This document shows, in pieces, positions 20,448 through 28,530 of a stretch of 64,000 nt of DNA. The DNA comes from an uncultured Prevotellaceae bacterium. Lineage in GTDB: Bacteria; Bacteroidota; Bacteroidia; Bacteroidales; Bacteroidaceae. The notes below the pieces were generated by a model that was given only the letters and a program-made list of their open reading frames with translations, did not search any database and was not told the DNA's origin. Within the stretch, counting starts at the first letter, position 1. Each line of letters begins with the position of its first letter. Made by a program: the position numbers and the translations under genes. The stretch covers positions 55,551-119,550 of the forward strand of contig ONDH01000013.1 in the NCBI GenBank assembly GCA_900316505.1. Direction: 5' to 3'.

Positions 20448-22136
20448 TTATGGTTTTAGGTTCTTGATTTTCAATGCAGGCATGATGTTGTTGAGTTTCT
20501 CTGGCAAGGTGACCACGAGGGCATCTTGCGTGCGCTCAAACTTCACCTTGCCGTAGCCGAGCAGTTCTACTGACTTGATGGCAGCAGGGTAGAGGGAAGA
20601 GCCGTCTGCCAACGACTTGATGGTGAGGGTGTGATTCTCTGGCCATGCAAGTGCTGTGACATAGAGTGCCTTCTCCGTTTGAGTGAAACGGATTTCCTCA
20701 CTGCCAGCCTTGGTGTATTGCCCGTCGTTGAAGCCTTGGTCGTTGATTTTGATGTCGGCATTGGCGATAGGTCCCTCACCGAACACCTTCCATGGGCGTG
20801 TCTTCACGATGGCTTCGCTGTTCACCTTCATCCATGCGCCAAATTCCTTCATGATGGCAAGCTCCTTCTCGTCGGGAGTGCCGTCAGCGCGCAAGGGCAC
20901 AGAGAGGAGCATGTTGCCGTTTTTGCTGACTATGTCCACCAGCAGTTTCGCCACTGTGTGCGCACTCTTGTAGCCGTTGCGTTCATATACGCTGTTGTTG
21001 TAGTGCCAGTCGCCCAGACAGTTGCAGCATTGCCATGGACGCTCCATGATCTTGTTGGGTGCCCCACGTTCCACATCCCACACAAGGGCGTCCTTCATGT
21101 TGTCTTCCAATATCTTGCCAAACACCACTGCCTGATTCTTGCCTTGATGGGTGGCAGCGCTGTGGTTATACATATGCGTTGTAATCTTCATGCCCGCATC
21201 GCTGATGGGGTAGAAGGGCAGCACGGTCACATCGAAATAGATGAGGTCGGGGTTGTAGCGGTTGATGGCGTCGAGGGTGCGGTTGTAGAAGTTGGTCACA
21301 AACTCTTGCGAAGGTTGTGCCGCACCATTTTGCCAGCCCCACTGACGATGAATGGCACCGTTGTCCCATGTGTTGTTGCTGAAGTCGTGGTCTTGCTGAT
21401 AGAGTTTCTGAGGGTCAAGACCTTTCCACCATTTCTCCGAGCCGTCAGCATTCAGTTTGTAGCCGTCTTCTTTCGTCAGCCACCCATCATACTTCACGCC
21501 TCGCTTCTCTCCCTTCAAGTCGAAACGCCGTGAAGGCTCATACCATGTCCATGCGTGGTCGGCATGAAAGGAGATGCCGAAGGGCAGCCCTGCCTTCTTG
21601 GCAGCCTTTGCCCATCCTTCGAGAATGTCTTTCTTGGGACCTATGTTTTTGGAGTTCCATTCTTGATACTTGGAATCCCAAAGGTCGAAATTGTCGTGGT
21701 GGTTGCCGAGTGCGAAGAAATACTGTGCCCCGCACTCTTCCTTGTAGAACTTCACGAGTTCCTCAGGTGTCCAGTTTTCAGCTTTGAAGAGGGGCAGGAT
21801 GTCCTTGAACCCCACTTCCGAAGGGTGTCCATAGTGTTCACGATGATAGTTGTATTGATACTCCCCCTCAATATACAGCTTGCGTGCCATCCAGTCACCA
21901 GAGCCTTCCACACATTGTGGCCCCCAGTGTGCCCATATGCCGAACTTGGCATCACGGAACCATTCTGGCACTTCATAGGTGCGCAACGACTCCCAGTCAG
22001 GAGTGAACTGCCCTGTTGCCATGGGCTCGTCGTTTTCCAGAACCGGCACTTTGTAGTCTTGTGCGTTCATGGTGGGTGCGAAAACGGAAAGCAGCCCCAC
22101 CGTCGTGCAAAAGTTTAGTAATTTGTTTCTTGACAT
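20448..22136 (-). CDS. Secreted alpha-L-fucosidase, GH29
   Basis: It releases L-fucose from glycans by a retaining mechanism. A signal peptide (CTTVGLLSVFAPTMNAQ) precedes a GH29 barrel with FGIWAHWGPQ, ALGNHHDNFDLWDSKY and the nucleophile region LIYFDVTVLPF, and the C-terminal beta domain is present. It is 562 residues, a normal size. It is first of the pair with GH2 and 117 nt downstream of the mutarotase gene, with no clear promoter between, so readthrough from there is likely. It supplies the substrate for the fucose genes upstream in the same orientation. Confidence 0.92.
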   Translation of the reverse strand: MSRNKLLNFCTTVGLLSVFAPTMNAQDYKVPVLENDEPMATGQFTPDWESLRTYEVPEWFRDAKFGIWAHWGPQCVEGSGDWMARKLYIEGEYQYNYHREHYGHPSEVGFKDILPLFKAENWTPEELVKFYKEECGAQYFFALGNHHDNFDLWDSKYQEWNSKNIGPKKDILEGWAKAAKKAGLPFGISFHADHAWTWYEPSRRFDLKGEKRGVKYDGWLTKEDGYKLNADGSEKWWKGLDPQKLYQQDHDFSNNTWDNGAIHRQWGWQNGAAQPSQEFVTNFYNRTLDAINRYNPDLIYFDVTVLPFYPISDAGMKITTHMYNHSAATHQGKNQAVVFGKILEDNMKDALVWDVERGAPNKIMERPWQCCNCLGDWHYNNSVYERNGYKSAHTVAKLLVDIVSKNGNMLLSVPLRADGTPDEKELAIMKEFGAWMKVNSEAIVKTRPWKVFGEGPIANADIKINDQGFNDGQYTKAGSEEIRFTQTEKALYVTALAWPENHTLTIKSLADGSSLYPAAIKSVELLGYGKVKFERTQDALVVTLPEKLNNIMPALKIKNLKP

Positions 22137-22252
22137 GCAATAAGTTTAGTTAGTTAGTAATTAGTCCCTTACTTAATAACGTCTTCAATAAAACAATGTA
22201 ATAATAATGAAACGATATAGGGAAAAAATGTGTAAATGATGTGAGTTATTCG

Positions 22253-22630
22253 TTATTCGTAGAGGTGGAACATGCGTTCCATCATCTGCCACTTCTCGTC
22301 GCTCTTGGCGTCAGCGGCACATCCTTGGAATGCGGCGACAAAAGCTTCCCATTCAGCTTGTCGTGGCAGGGTGGCGAGTTTGTCCATCGCTGTTTGCCAG
22401 TCAAAGTCCTCTGGGGCATCGACAATCATCACCAGACGGGTGCCGAGGATGTAGATTTCCATTTCGAGGATGCCCACAGCCTTGATGCCGTCTCGGATTT
22501 CCTTCCAATGAAATTCCTCTGAGTGCCATTTCCGGTACTCCTTAATCATGTCAGGGTCATTGCGCAGTTCCAATATCTGCACATACCGCTTGGTCTTGCC
22601 CTCAAATTGTTTCTGTACATATCCGTCCAT
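22253..22630 (-). CDS. RhaM-family mutarotase, probably for L-fucose
   Basis: The family interconverts alpha and beta anomers of 6-deoxy sugars. The 125-residue protein shows KRYVQILEL, EYRKWHSEEFHWKEI, AVGILEMEIYI and LVMIVDA, a ferredoxin-like fold of RhaM type. The reading frame runs on to 22798, but a promoter at 22652-22659 fixes the start at ATG 22630 (MDGYVQKQF). A RhaM-like gene also sits in the oxidative fucose cluster of Campylobacter jejuni (known), so L-fucose rather than L-rhamnose is the likely substrate here. Confidence 0.82.
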   Translation of the reverse strand: MDGYVQKQFEGKTKRYVQILELRNDPDMIKEYRKWHSEEFHWKEIRDGIKAVGILEMEIYILGTRLVMIVDAPEDFDWQTAMDKLATLPRQAEWEAFVAAFQGCAADAKSDEKWQMMERMFHLYE

Positions 22631-22651
22631 ATCCCAATCTTTTTTTGTTTG

Positions 22652-22659
22652 CAAAGATA
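22652..22659 (-). promoter_or_regulatory. Promoter -7 box of the mutarotase (and likely GH29-GH2)
   Basis: TATCTTTG on the minus strand, 21 bases upstream of the start codon it defines. Confidence 0.65.
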
Positions 22660-22723
22660 CGCATTTCCCCATCATTTTCATCGGACATACTTCATATAAA
22701 GTAGGACAAAATATCCTTAAACA

Positions 22724-22850
22724 CGGGCACCCAGCGCGAACCTTTAGCTCGCCGTTAGGCAAATAACATGCGCTGAGTGCCCGTAATATGATGCACACGG
22801 TGCGCGAACCTTTAGCTCGCCGTTAGGCAAATGTGATGCGCACGGTGCGT
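22724..22850. repeat. Tandem pair of REP-like palindromic elements
   Basis: A 31-bp sequence beginning GCGCGAACCTTTAGCTCGCC is present twice, exactly, at 22734-22764 and 22802-22832 (68-bp period). Each copy is enclosed by GC-rich inverted arms: CGGGCAC..AGCGC / GCGCT..GTGCCCG for the first and GTGCGC / GCGCAC for the second. The arms differ between copies but keep pairing, as REP elements do. The spurious ORF across it translates to repeated LPNGELKVRA. Confidence 0.85.
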
Positions 22851-22889
22851 ACGTAGGGGAATAATCCCGATTTTGTGTAAGGAGGAACT

Positions 22890-23909
22890 TTAGAACTGCA
22901 CCAAGATGCGGAACACCTTGCCGGGGTTCTCGCTCCACCACTTCATGGTGTCGAGGGCTTCTTCTGGCTTGATGACCTTAGTGATGAGGCTGTCGACAGG
23001 GCATGTGCCTCTCTCCAGATAACGGATGACGGCACGGAAGTCTTGTGGAGTGGCATTGCGTGAACCACGGATGTCAAGCTCTTTCTGCACGAAGAGCTTG
23101 GTCTGGAAGGTCACGTCGCTCTTGGCATAGCCGATGCATGCCACACGTCCCGTGAAGGCGACTTCGTTGACTGCCATCTGATAGGTGAAGGGGTTGCCCA
23201 CAGCTTCCACCACCACGTCAGGACCAAACCCGCTGGTGATGTCTGCAAGGCGCTGGTGCACATCTTCTGTCTTGGTGTTGATGACGTGTGAAGCGCCCAT
23301 CTGCTTTGCCAATGCCAGCTTTTCATCATCGATGTCGGCTGCAATGACGGTTGCACCACGCAGGGCTGCACGTACAATGGCTCCCATGCCCACCATGCCG
23401 CAGCCAATCACCATCACGGTGTCCACATCGGTCACCTGTGCACGGCTCACTGCATGGAAACCAACACTCATGGGTTCAATCAGTGCGCTGGTCTTTGCAG
23501 AGAGGGTTCCGGCTGGGATGATTTTCTCCCATGGCAGCACGATGAATTCCTTCATGGCACCATTGCGCTGTACACCCAATGTCTCGTTGTGCTGACATGC
23601 GTTTACCCGTCCATTGCGGCAGGAAGCACATTTGTTACAATTGGTGTAGGGGTTGCAAGTGACCACCATACCCACTTTCAGTTCTGCAGGTACATCGCTG
23701 CCCACGGCTTCGATGACGGCACCCACTTCGTGTCCGGGAATGACGGGGTTGAGTGCCATGGTGTTGCGTCCCATGAAGGTGTTGATGTCGGAGCCGCAGA
23801 AGCCGACATATTGCAATCGGAGCATCACTTCGCCTGCCTTCAGCTCGGCAGGTTTCTCTATGTCAATGATGTTCAGTTCTTGTGAATGACTAATCTGAAT
23901 TGCTTTCAT
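22890..23909 (-). CDS. Zinc-dependent medium-chain dehydrogenase in the fucose locus
   Basis: It has the sorbitol/threonine dehydrogenase architecture: catalytic zinc motif VGFCGSD...GHEVG, a structural zinc loop CNKCASC...NAC, and NAD-binding VIGCGMVGMGA. It is 339 residues, cytoplasmic. It sits 87 nt downstream of fucP in the same direction. In oxidative fucose catabolism a dehydrogenase acts on 2-keto-3-deoxy-L-fuconate, or on the sugar itself; this gene could do either. The family alone does not decide the substrate. Confidence 0.85.
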   Translation of the reverse strand: MKAIQISHSQELNIIDIEKPAELKAGEVMLRLQYVGFCGSDINTFMGRNTMALNPVIPGHEVGAVIEAVGSDVPAELKVGMVVTCNPYTNCNKCASCRNGRVNACQHNETLGVQRNGAMKEFIVLPWEKIIPAGTLSAKTSALIEPMSVGFHAVSRAQVTDVDTVMVIGCGMVGMGAIVRAALRGATVIAADIDDEKLALAKQMGASHVINTKTEDVHQRLADITSGFGPDVVVEAVGNPFTYQMAVNEVAFTGRVACIGYAKSDVTFQTKLFVQKELDIRGSRNATPQDFRAVIRYLERGTCPVDSLITKVIKPEEALDTMKWWSENPGKVFRILVQF

Positions 23910-23927
23910 TTGTTCTCTATTATTATT

Positions 23928-24004
23928 TAACTCTAAACTCTAATCTCTAAACTCTAATCTCTAAACTCTAATCTCTAAACTCTAATCTCTCATCTCTCAT
24001 CTCT
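23928..24004. repeat. Tandem 14-bp repeat (two heptads) after fucP
   Basis: AAACTCTAATCTCT repeats about four times and degenerates into CATCTCT units. It fills the space between the Zn-dehydrogenase and fucP and reaches into the stop codon of fucP (23997-23999). Confidence 0.8.
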
Positions 24005-25247
24005 TCGCTCTCAATTTCTTGTAGCTGAATCCGTACCATGCGCACACGGCGAAGCACACCATTGGCACGATGTAGGCGATTTGATAGATGTGTTCGTTGG
24101 CATGCATGATGTAGGCAGTGAATTGTGGCACACAGGCGTTGCCCACGATTGCCATCACGAGGAATGCTGAACCCGACTTGGTTTGCTCGCCAAGCCCGTC
24201 GATGGCGAGTGAGAACTGGGTGGGGTACATGATGGACATGAAGAATGAGATGGCCAACATGGCGTAAAGTCCCACCATGCCACCGAAACTGGTCACCACG
24301 ATGCACAGCAGCACATTTGCCACACCATACACGAGCAACATCTTCTCAGGGGCAAACTTGACCATGAGCATGGTGCCAATCCAACGTCCGAGCAGGAATG
24401 CCAGCATGTAGAGTCCGAAGAATGTGGTGGCGATGTCTTCGTCGATGCCCACATAGGTGCAGCAATAGACGAGGAAGAGGCTGTTGATGGCTGTCTGACC
24501 ACCATTGTAGAAGAATTGGGCGATGACACCCCACTTCAGATGAGGGTGACGAAGAGTGGAAAAGTCAATCAGCTTCTTGCCCTCTTGGTTCTCCTCCTCT
24601 TCTTCTGCCACCTTGGGAAGTTTCACCATCATCAAGATGACGGCAACGACAATCAGGATGGAGGCAAGGATGAGGTAGGGCGTCTTCATCGAGTCAGTTT
24701 CAGTTTGGATGTATCCTTCCCAGCCTCCGGGGAAGTCGGCTGGAATGGTGTCGCGGGTGTAGCTCTGTCCGCTCAGCACGAGTTTGCTGAGGAACATGGC
24801 TGACACGAAAGCGCCCAGTCCGTTGAATGACTGTGCCAGGTTCAGACGGCGAGGGGCTGTCTGTGGGTCGCCAAGGGTGGTGACGTATGGGTTTGCCGCT
24901 GTCTCCAGAAAGCACATGCCTGTGGCGATGATGAAGAAGATGCACAGATAAACTCCGTAGCTCTTCACAATGGCGGCAGGGAAGAATAGCAAGCCTCCGA
25001 AGGCAGCCAACAGAAGACCAAGGATGATGCCGGAACGGTAGCTGAACCGTTTCATGTACATGGCAATGGGGATGGGGCAGATGAAGTAGGCGAGCCAGTA
25101 GGCACTCTCTGTGAAGGATGCCTCAAAGGTGTTGAGTTCGCAGGTCTTCATCAACTGTCTGATCATGGTGGGCAGCAGGTTGCTGCTGATGGCCCAAAGG
25201 AAGAACAGACAGAAAATCAGGGTCAGTGCAAGAGTGTTCTTTTTCAT
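23997..25247 (-). CDS. fucP: L-fucose:H+ symporter, major facilitator superfamily
   Basis: It imports L-fucose across the inner membrane. The 416 residues carry 12 membrane helices. The family motif ETAANPYVTTLGDP followed by RLNLAQSFNGLGA is diagnostic of FucP-type sugar symporters. Related members take up glucose/galactose or N-acetylglucosamine, but the surrounding fucosidase, mutarotase and oxidative genes favour fucose. It starts 69 nt after the lactonase gene. The last codon lies in repeat DNA. Confidence 0.88.
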   Translation of the reverse strand: MKKNTLALTLIFCLFFLWAISSNLLPTMIRQLMKTCELNTFEASFTESAYWLAYFICPIPIAMYMKRFSYRSGIILGLLLAAFGGLLFFPAAIVKSYGVYLCIFFIIATGMCFLETAANPYVTTLGDPQTAPRRLNLAQSFNGLGAFVSAMFLSKLVLSGQSYTRDTIPADFPGGWEGYIQTETDSMKTPYLILASILIVVAVILMMVKLPKVAEEEEENQEGKKLIDFSTLRHPHLKWGVIAQFFYNGGQTAINSLFLVYCCTYVGIDEDIATTFFGLYMLAFLLGRWIGTMLMVKFAPEKMLLVYGVANVLLCIVVTSFGGMVGLYAMLAISFFMSIMYPTQFSLAIDGLGEQTKSGSAFLVMAIVGNACVPQFTAYIMHANEHIYQIAYIVPMVCFAVCAWYGFSYKKLRAKR

Positions 25248-25316
25248 TGTTCTAAATGTATTTGTTGGTTGGAATGACTGCCACGTGTTGGGAATGATGC
25301 CAACTGCGTGGAAGGG

Positions 25317-26201
25317 TCATTCTGACATGTTTTTGATGTATGGTAAATCGGGCAAGTTTTTGAATCCGTAGAATTGTTCGGCATTCTCTCCGAGGAACAA
25401 GGCCTTCTCCTTGTCTGTCAGTTCTGCTGACTTGGTGATGAAATCATACGACATCCGATAAGTGATGGCGGTGATGGTGCGGGGATAATCGCTGCCCCAC
25501 ATGAGTCTGTCCATACCCACCCAATCGGCAGCCTGCTTGATGCTGCGGATGGCAGAAGGGTAGGGGTAGAACTCGCTGTTGTAGAGCCATGTGATGCCAC
25601 CTGACTCCACCATCACGTTCTCGCCAGCAAGGGCAAGTTTCACCTGACTCTCAAATGCCTTAGTGGTCACCATACCGAAATGCCCGATTGCCACTTTCAG
25701 CCGTGGACATTCCTGTATCATTTCTTTCATCTCGGCTATCTGTGCTTCGCTTTCGCCCAGACACATGGAGAGCACCATGCCCTTTTCTTCCATGAATTTG
25801 AAAACGGGCAGGAGATTGTGCAGTGGGTCGTGAATGCGATGTCCGGGAAAGGCAATGCCCTTCAAGCCTGCTGCATGTACAGCTTGGGCTTCTTCAAGGT
25901 TCCATGCCATGCCCATGCAGAAGAATCGCTCTGGGTATTTCTGTTGCACTTCGGTCAGGTAGGCATTCTGATTGCCATCGATGACTTCCTGCACAACCAC
26001 AGCACCACCTACTTGTGCATAATCCATATTGGAAAGGAACACTTCAGCAGAGTTCACGCCGTCCACCAGCCAAGGGGGTAGCATCTGCACCTCCTCGTCC
26101 ATAAAGATGCTCCTGCCGTTCTTCAACGACAGGATTCTCTTACCTTCCACCCATGTGTCTTGTTTCTGCCACAGGTGGGAATGTGCGTCTATGATTGTCA
26201 T
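25317..26201 (-). CDS. Amidohydrolase, probable L-fucono-1,5-lactonase
   Basis: A COG3618-type amidohydrolase_2 barrel: DAHSHLW at the N-terminus (metal-binding His pair), VVVQEVIDGNQ, HFGM and MWGSDYPRT near the C-terminus. It is 294 residues and cytoplasmic. Members of this group hydrolyse sugar lactones, and one lies in fucose clusters of Burkholderia and Campylobacter (known). The place between the AKR and fucP supports hydrolysis of L-fuconolactone to L-fuconate. Confidence 0.83.
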   Translation of the reverse strand: MTIIDAHSHLWQKQDTWVEGKRILSLKNGRSIFMDEEVQMLPPWLVDGVNSAEVFLSNMDYAQVGGAVVVQEVIDGNQNAYLTEVQQKYPERFFCMGMAWNLEEAQAVHAAGLKGIAFPGHRIHDPLHNLLPVFKFMEEKGMVLSMCLGESEAQIAEMKEMIQECPRLKVAIGHFGMVTTKAFESQVKLALAGENVMVESGGITWLYNSEFYPYPSAIRSIKQAADWVGMDRLMWGSDYPRTITAITYRMSYDFITKSAELTDKEKALFLGENAEQFYGFKNLPDLPYIKNMSE

Positions 26202-26210
26202 GTTGTAATT

Positions 26211-26257
26211 TACAATTTCACAATTTACAATTTACCATTTATTTTTCAATTGGATGA
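26211..26257. repeat. Heptad repeat stretch between AKR and lactonase genes
   Basis: AATTTACA, ATTTCACA and ATTTACA units run in tandem on the plus strand. No matching inverted arm was found nearby. Confidence 0.55.
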
Positions 26258-26328
26258 TTGGCGAGAAATGGTGAAATGATTCAATGGCCCAATCAATAGT
26301 ACATTATATATGGTCAAATTGGAAATAA

Positions 26329-27276
26329 TCACGAATTAGCCCAGCTCACTCTCTTCTGGTCGCCAATGATGTCCTGCACCTCCTTCACCAAGTTCCAGTC
26401 GGGCTCTTCGTTTGCCCACTCGATGTTGCGCTTCACGTTGGCAGGATTTGCTGATGAGAACAGGGTGCCTGCAATACGGGTGTTGCTTGCAGAGTATTGG
26501 ATGGCAAGTCGCTCGATAGGGTAGCCCTTCTCAGCACAGTGCTGGGCTGCCTTGGCACAAACGTCCACCAATGGCTTGGGTGCTGGATGCCAATCTGGCA
26601 CTCCACGTACGGTGAGCAGACCCATGCTCAGTGGAGAGGCGTTGATGATGCCGATGCCCTTGCTCTCGAAGAAATCCATGAAGTCTGTCAGTTTATCGTC
26701 GTTCAGACAGTAGTGGCAGAAGTTCAGGATGCTCTCCACGGTGCCTTCCTCTGAATGCTCAACCACCCATTTCAAGTTTTCCAACTGCAAGTCAGTGATG
26801 CCCACGTGACCTACCACACCTTTTTTCTTCAGTTCCACCAAAGCTGGCAAGGTCTCATCCACCACCTTCTGCAAACCACCTTCCATGGCTGCCTGAAACT
26901 CGATGTCGTGCACATTGATGAGGTCGATGTAGTCGATGTTCAGACGCTCCATGCTCTCATACACGCTCTCGGTGGCACGTTTGCCGGAGTAGTCCCAAGT
27001 GTTTACGCCATCTTTGCCATAGCGTCCCACTTTCGTGCTCAAGAAATACTTGTCGCGAGGAATGATTTTCAGCGCTTTGCCCAACACTGTCTCAGCCTTG
27101 TAGTGGCCATAGTACGGACTTACGTCAATGAAGTTGATGCCGCCTTCAATAGCTGTTTCTACAGCTTTGATACTTTCTGCCTCTTTGGTCTCATGAAAAA
27201 CGCTTCCGAGCGATGAGGCTCCGAAACAAAGATGGGAAATCTTCATTCCCGTCTTACCAAGTTCTGTATATCTCAT
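26329..27276 (-). CDS. Aldo/keto reductase, L-galactose/L-fucose dehydrogenase-like
   Basis: It probably oxidises L-fucose to L-fucono-lactone with NAD(P). The 315-residue sequence begins MRYTELGKTGMKISHLCFGA and keeps FGASSLGSVF, NFIDVSPYYGHYKAE (catalytic Tyr), VHDIEFQ and ASPLSMGLLT...PDWHPAP, which closely follow plant L-galactose dehydrogenase; L-fucose is 6-deoxy-L-galactose. A longer frame reaches 27363, but two -7 boxes lie inside that extension, so the ATG at 27276 is the start. It follows the AraC gene with its own promoters. Confidence 0.86.
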   Translation of the reverse strand: MRYTELGKTGMKISHLCFGASSLGSVFHETKEAESIKAVETAIEGGINFIDVSPYYGHYKAETVLGKALKIIPRDKYFLSTKVGRYGKDGVNTWDYSGKRATESVYESMERLNIDYIDLINVHDIEFQAAMEGGLQKVVDETLPALVELKKKGVVGHVGITDLQLENLKWVVEHSEEGTVESILNFCHYCLNDDKLTDFMDFFESKGIGIINASPLSMGLLTVRGVPDWHPAPKPLVDVCAKAAQHCAEKGYPIERLAIQYSASNTRIAGTLFSSANPANVKRNIEWANEEPDWNLVKEVQDIIGDQKRVSWANS

Positions 27277-27305
27277 ATAGGTATAGGGTTTATATTTGTC
27301 CGTTG

Positions 27306-27357
27306 CAAAGGTACAGACTTCTACCCTAATGTTATCGGATAATAAAAAACAAAGATA
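27306..27357 (-). promoter_or_regulatory. Two tandem promoter -7 boxes for the fucose catabolic genes
   Basis: On the minus strand TACCTTTG (27306-27313) and TATCTTTG (27350-27357) lie between the AraC stop and the AKR start. Two start sites would allow basal and induced transcription. Confidence 0.6.
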
Positions 27358-27370
27358 GGACAATGTTGCC

Positions 27371-28270
27371 CTACCTCATGGTGTTCCGATACTCTTGCGG
27401 TGTTCTGCCCGTCAGTTTCTTGAAGAGCCGTATGAAATACGAGTGGTCGTTGAACCCTAATGTGTAAGCCACCTCCTTTACCGCCATATCCTCTGTCAGC
27501 AGCATCAGTTGTGCCCGTTCCATCTTCTTGCGGTTGATGTATTGCAAAGGCGACACACCGAAATGTTGCTTGAACATGCGGATGAAATAGGGCTTCGTCA
27601 CACACGCCAATGCTGCCAGGTTGGTTATGTCGATGTTTTCGTCGATGTTGCCGTGAATGTGGTTCAGTACCTTCACCATCCTTTCATCTTTTGTCCACAC
27701 CTTCTCTGTGGCCTCTTCCATGAACCTTGAGAACAACATCAGGATGCCGCCTCTCAGCTGCATCTTCTCATGGAGGGGAAGAGCATTGTAGCGGCGCACA
27801 TAGTCGGTGAACTTTGTCGTGTTGTCATAAGAGCGTGGGTCGCTTCCCGGCAGACGCGCCTCGGGATGCCTGCGACACATGTCAGCCATCAGCTCTTCGT
27901 CGCCCTCTTGGGCAGCCACTTCTCTGGGAAGATCATAGCGCTCGAACACGTCTGTCTCCTTCTTGAATCCTTCATACACATGCAGATAATAATGACAGAA
28001 CACACCGTCGCACTCATAAGAATGCACGGTATAGGCAGGTATGATGTAAAGATGGTGTGGACGTAAATTGATGATGGTGGGAGTGGATGAGGATTCTCCT
28101 TCTGATGAAGAGGAGAGGGACTTTTCAAAATGCAACCGGGCACTACCTTCCGTCACATAATAGATGCGCGTGAAGGGTGATTGCACTCCCTGCCAGTTCC
28201 AGTCGCCGTCGTGATGGGCAAATCCCACGTTCAGCACCAACAAGTTCAGACTTTCAATAGGCATTTGCAT
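27371..28270 (-). CDS. AraC-family transcriptional regulator of the fucose locus
   Basis: It has a cupin-like sensory N-terminus (FTRIYYVTEGSARLHF, a hydrophobic HLYIIPAYTVHSY strand) and a C-terminal double HTH (ITNLAALACVTKPYFIRMFKQ and VKEVAYTLGFNDHSYFIRLF). About 299 residues from the ATG at 28270, with another at 28264. The longer frame to 28363 is leader repeat, not protein. It is encoded just upstream of, and in line with, the fucose genes, so it probably senses a fucose-derived ligand (inferred). Confidence 0.85.
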   Translation of the reverse strand: MQMPIESLNLLVLNVGFAHHDGDWNWQGVQSPFTRIYYVTEGSARLHFEKSLSSSSEGESSSTPTIINLRPHHLYIIPAYTVHSYECDGVFCHYYLHVYEGFKKETDVFERYDLPREVAAQEGDEELMADMCRRHPEARLPGSDPRSYDNTTKFTDYVRRYNALPLHEKMQLRGGILMLFSRFMEEATEKVWTKDERMVKVLNHIHGNIDENIDITNLAALACVTKPYFIRMFKQHFGVSPLQYINRKKMERAQLMLLTEDMAVKEVAYTLGFNDHSYFIRLFKKLTGRTPQEYRNTMR

Positions 28271-28290
28271 AGGTCGTAAAGAGTTTAGGG

Positions 28291-28360
28291 TTTGGCTTTG
28301 CCGAAGATGCCTACGCTCGGCATAGCCCAAACAAGTTTGTTCTCTGCACTCGCTAAATTG
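28291..28360 (-). repeat. Dispersed leader repeat, copy 1 (AraC gene leader)
   Basis: The element carries CTCGGCATAGCCCAAAC and TCTCTGCACTCGC, with a central dyad CAAAC-AA-GTTTG and a 14-bp hairpin (TTTGGCTTTGCCGA / TCGGCATAGCCCAAA). It lies between the promoter and the start codon. A related copy is at 61953-62001. Confidence 0.7.
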
Positions 28361-28374
28361 CATCTTTCAATTTG

Positions 28375-28382
28375 CAAAGGTA
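28375..28382 (-). promoter_or_regulatory. Promoter -7 box of the AraC regulator gene
   Basis: TACCTTTG on the minus strand, about 105 bases upstream of the ATG at 28270. This gives a long leader that contains the dispersed repeat. Confidence 0.65.
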
Positions 28383-28388
28383 GTGAAG

Positions 28389-28491
28389 AATTAGGAATTA
28401 GGAATTAGGAAATGGGAATTATTTGCTGTTCAGCGTGTTTTTTTCGTTGAAAAAGTAACAATTCCTCATTCCTCATTCTTCATTCCTCATT
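28389..28491. repeat. 103-bp palindromic heptad repeat between divergent promoters
   Basis: Arms 28389-28420 (AATTAGG units) and 28460-28491 (ATTCCTC units) are 32 nt each and match as inverted repeats at about 25 of 32 positions around a 39-nt centre. The layout is the same as in the element at 8482-8578. Confidence 0.75.
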
Positions 28492-28500
28492 AAATTTTCC

Positions 28501-28508
28501 TACCTTTG
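28501..28508 (+). promoter_or_regulatory. Promoter -7 box of the GH30 gene
   Basis: TACCTTTG, 22 bases before the ATG at 28531. Confidence 0.7.
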
Positions 28509-28530
28509 CTCCAACTAACGCAAACATGAT

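Noticed and set aside
20631..21533. 300-codon plus-strand frame opposite GH29
   Set aside because: It lies wholly within the GH29 catalytic region on the other strand, with low-complexity His/Val-rich translation.
22744..22941. 65-codon minus-strand frame upstream of the Zn-dehydrogenase region
   Set aside because: It is mostly translation of the REP-like repeats (LPNGELKVRA twice).
28271..28363. N-terminal extension of the AraC regulator
   Set aside because: This stretch is the dispersed leader repeat and begins only a few bases after the promoter -7 box; the cupin domain starts after the ATG at 28270.
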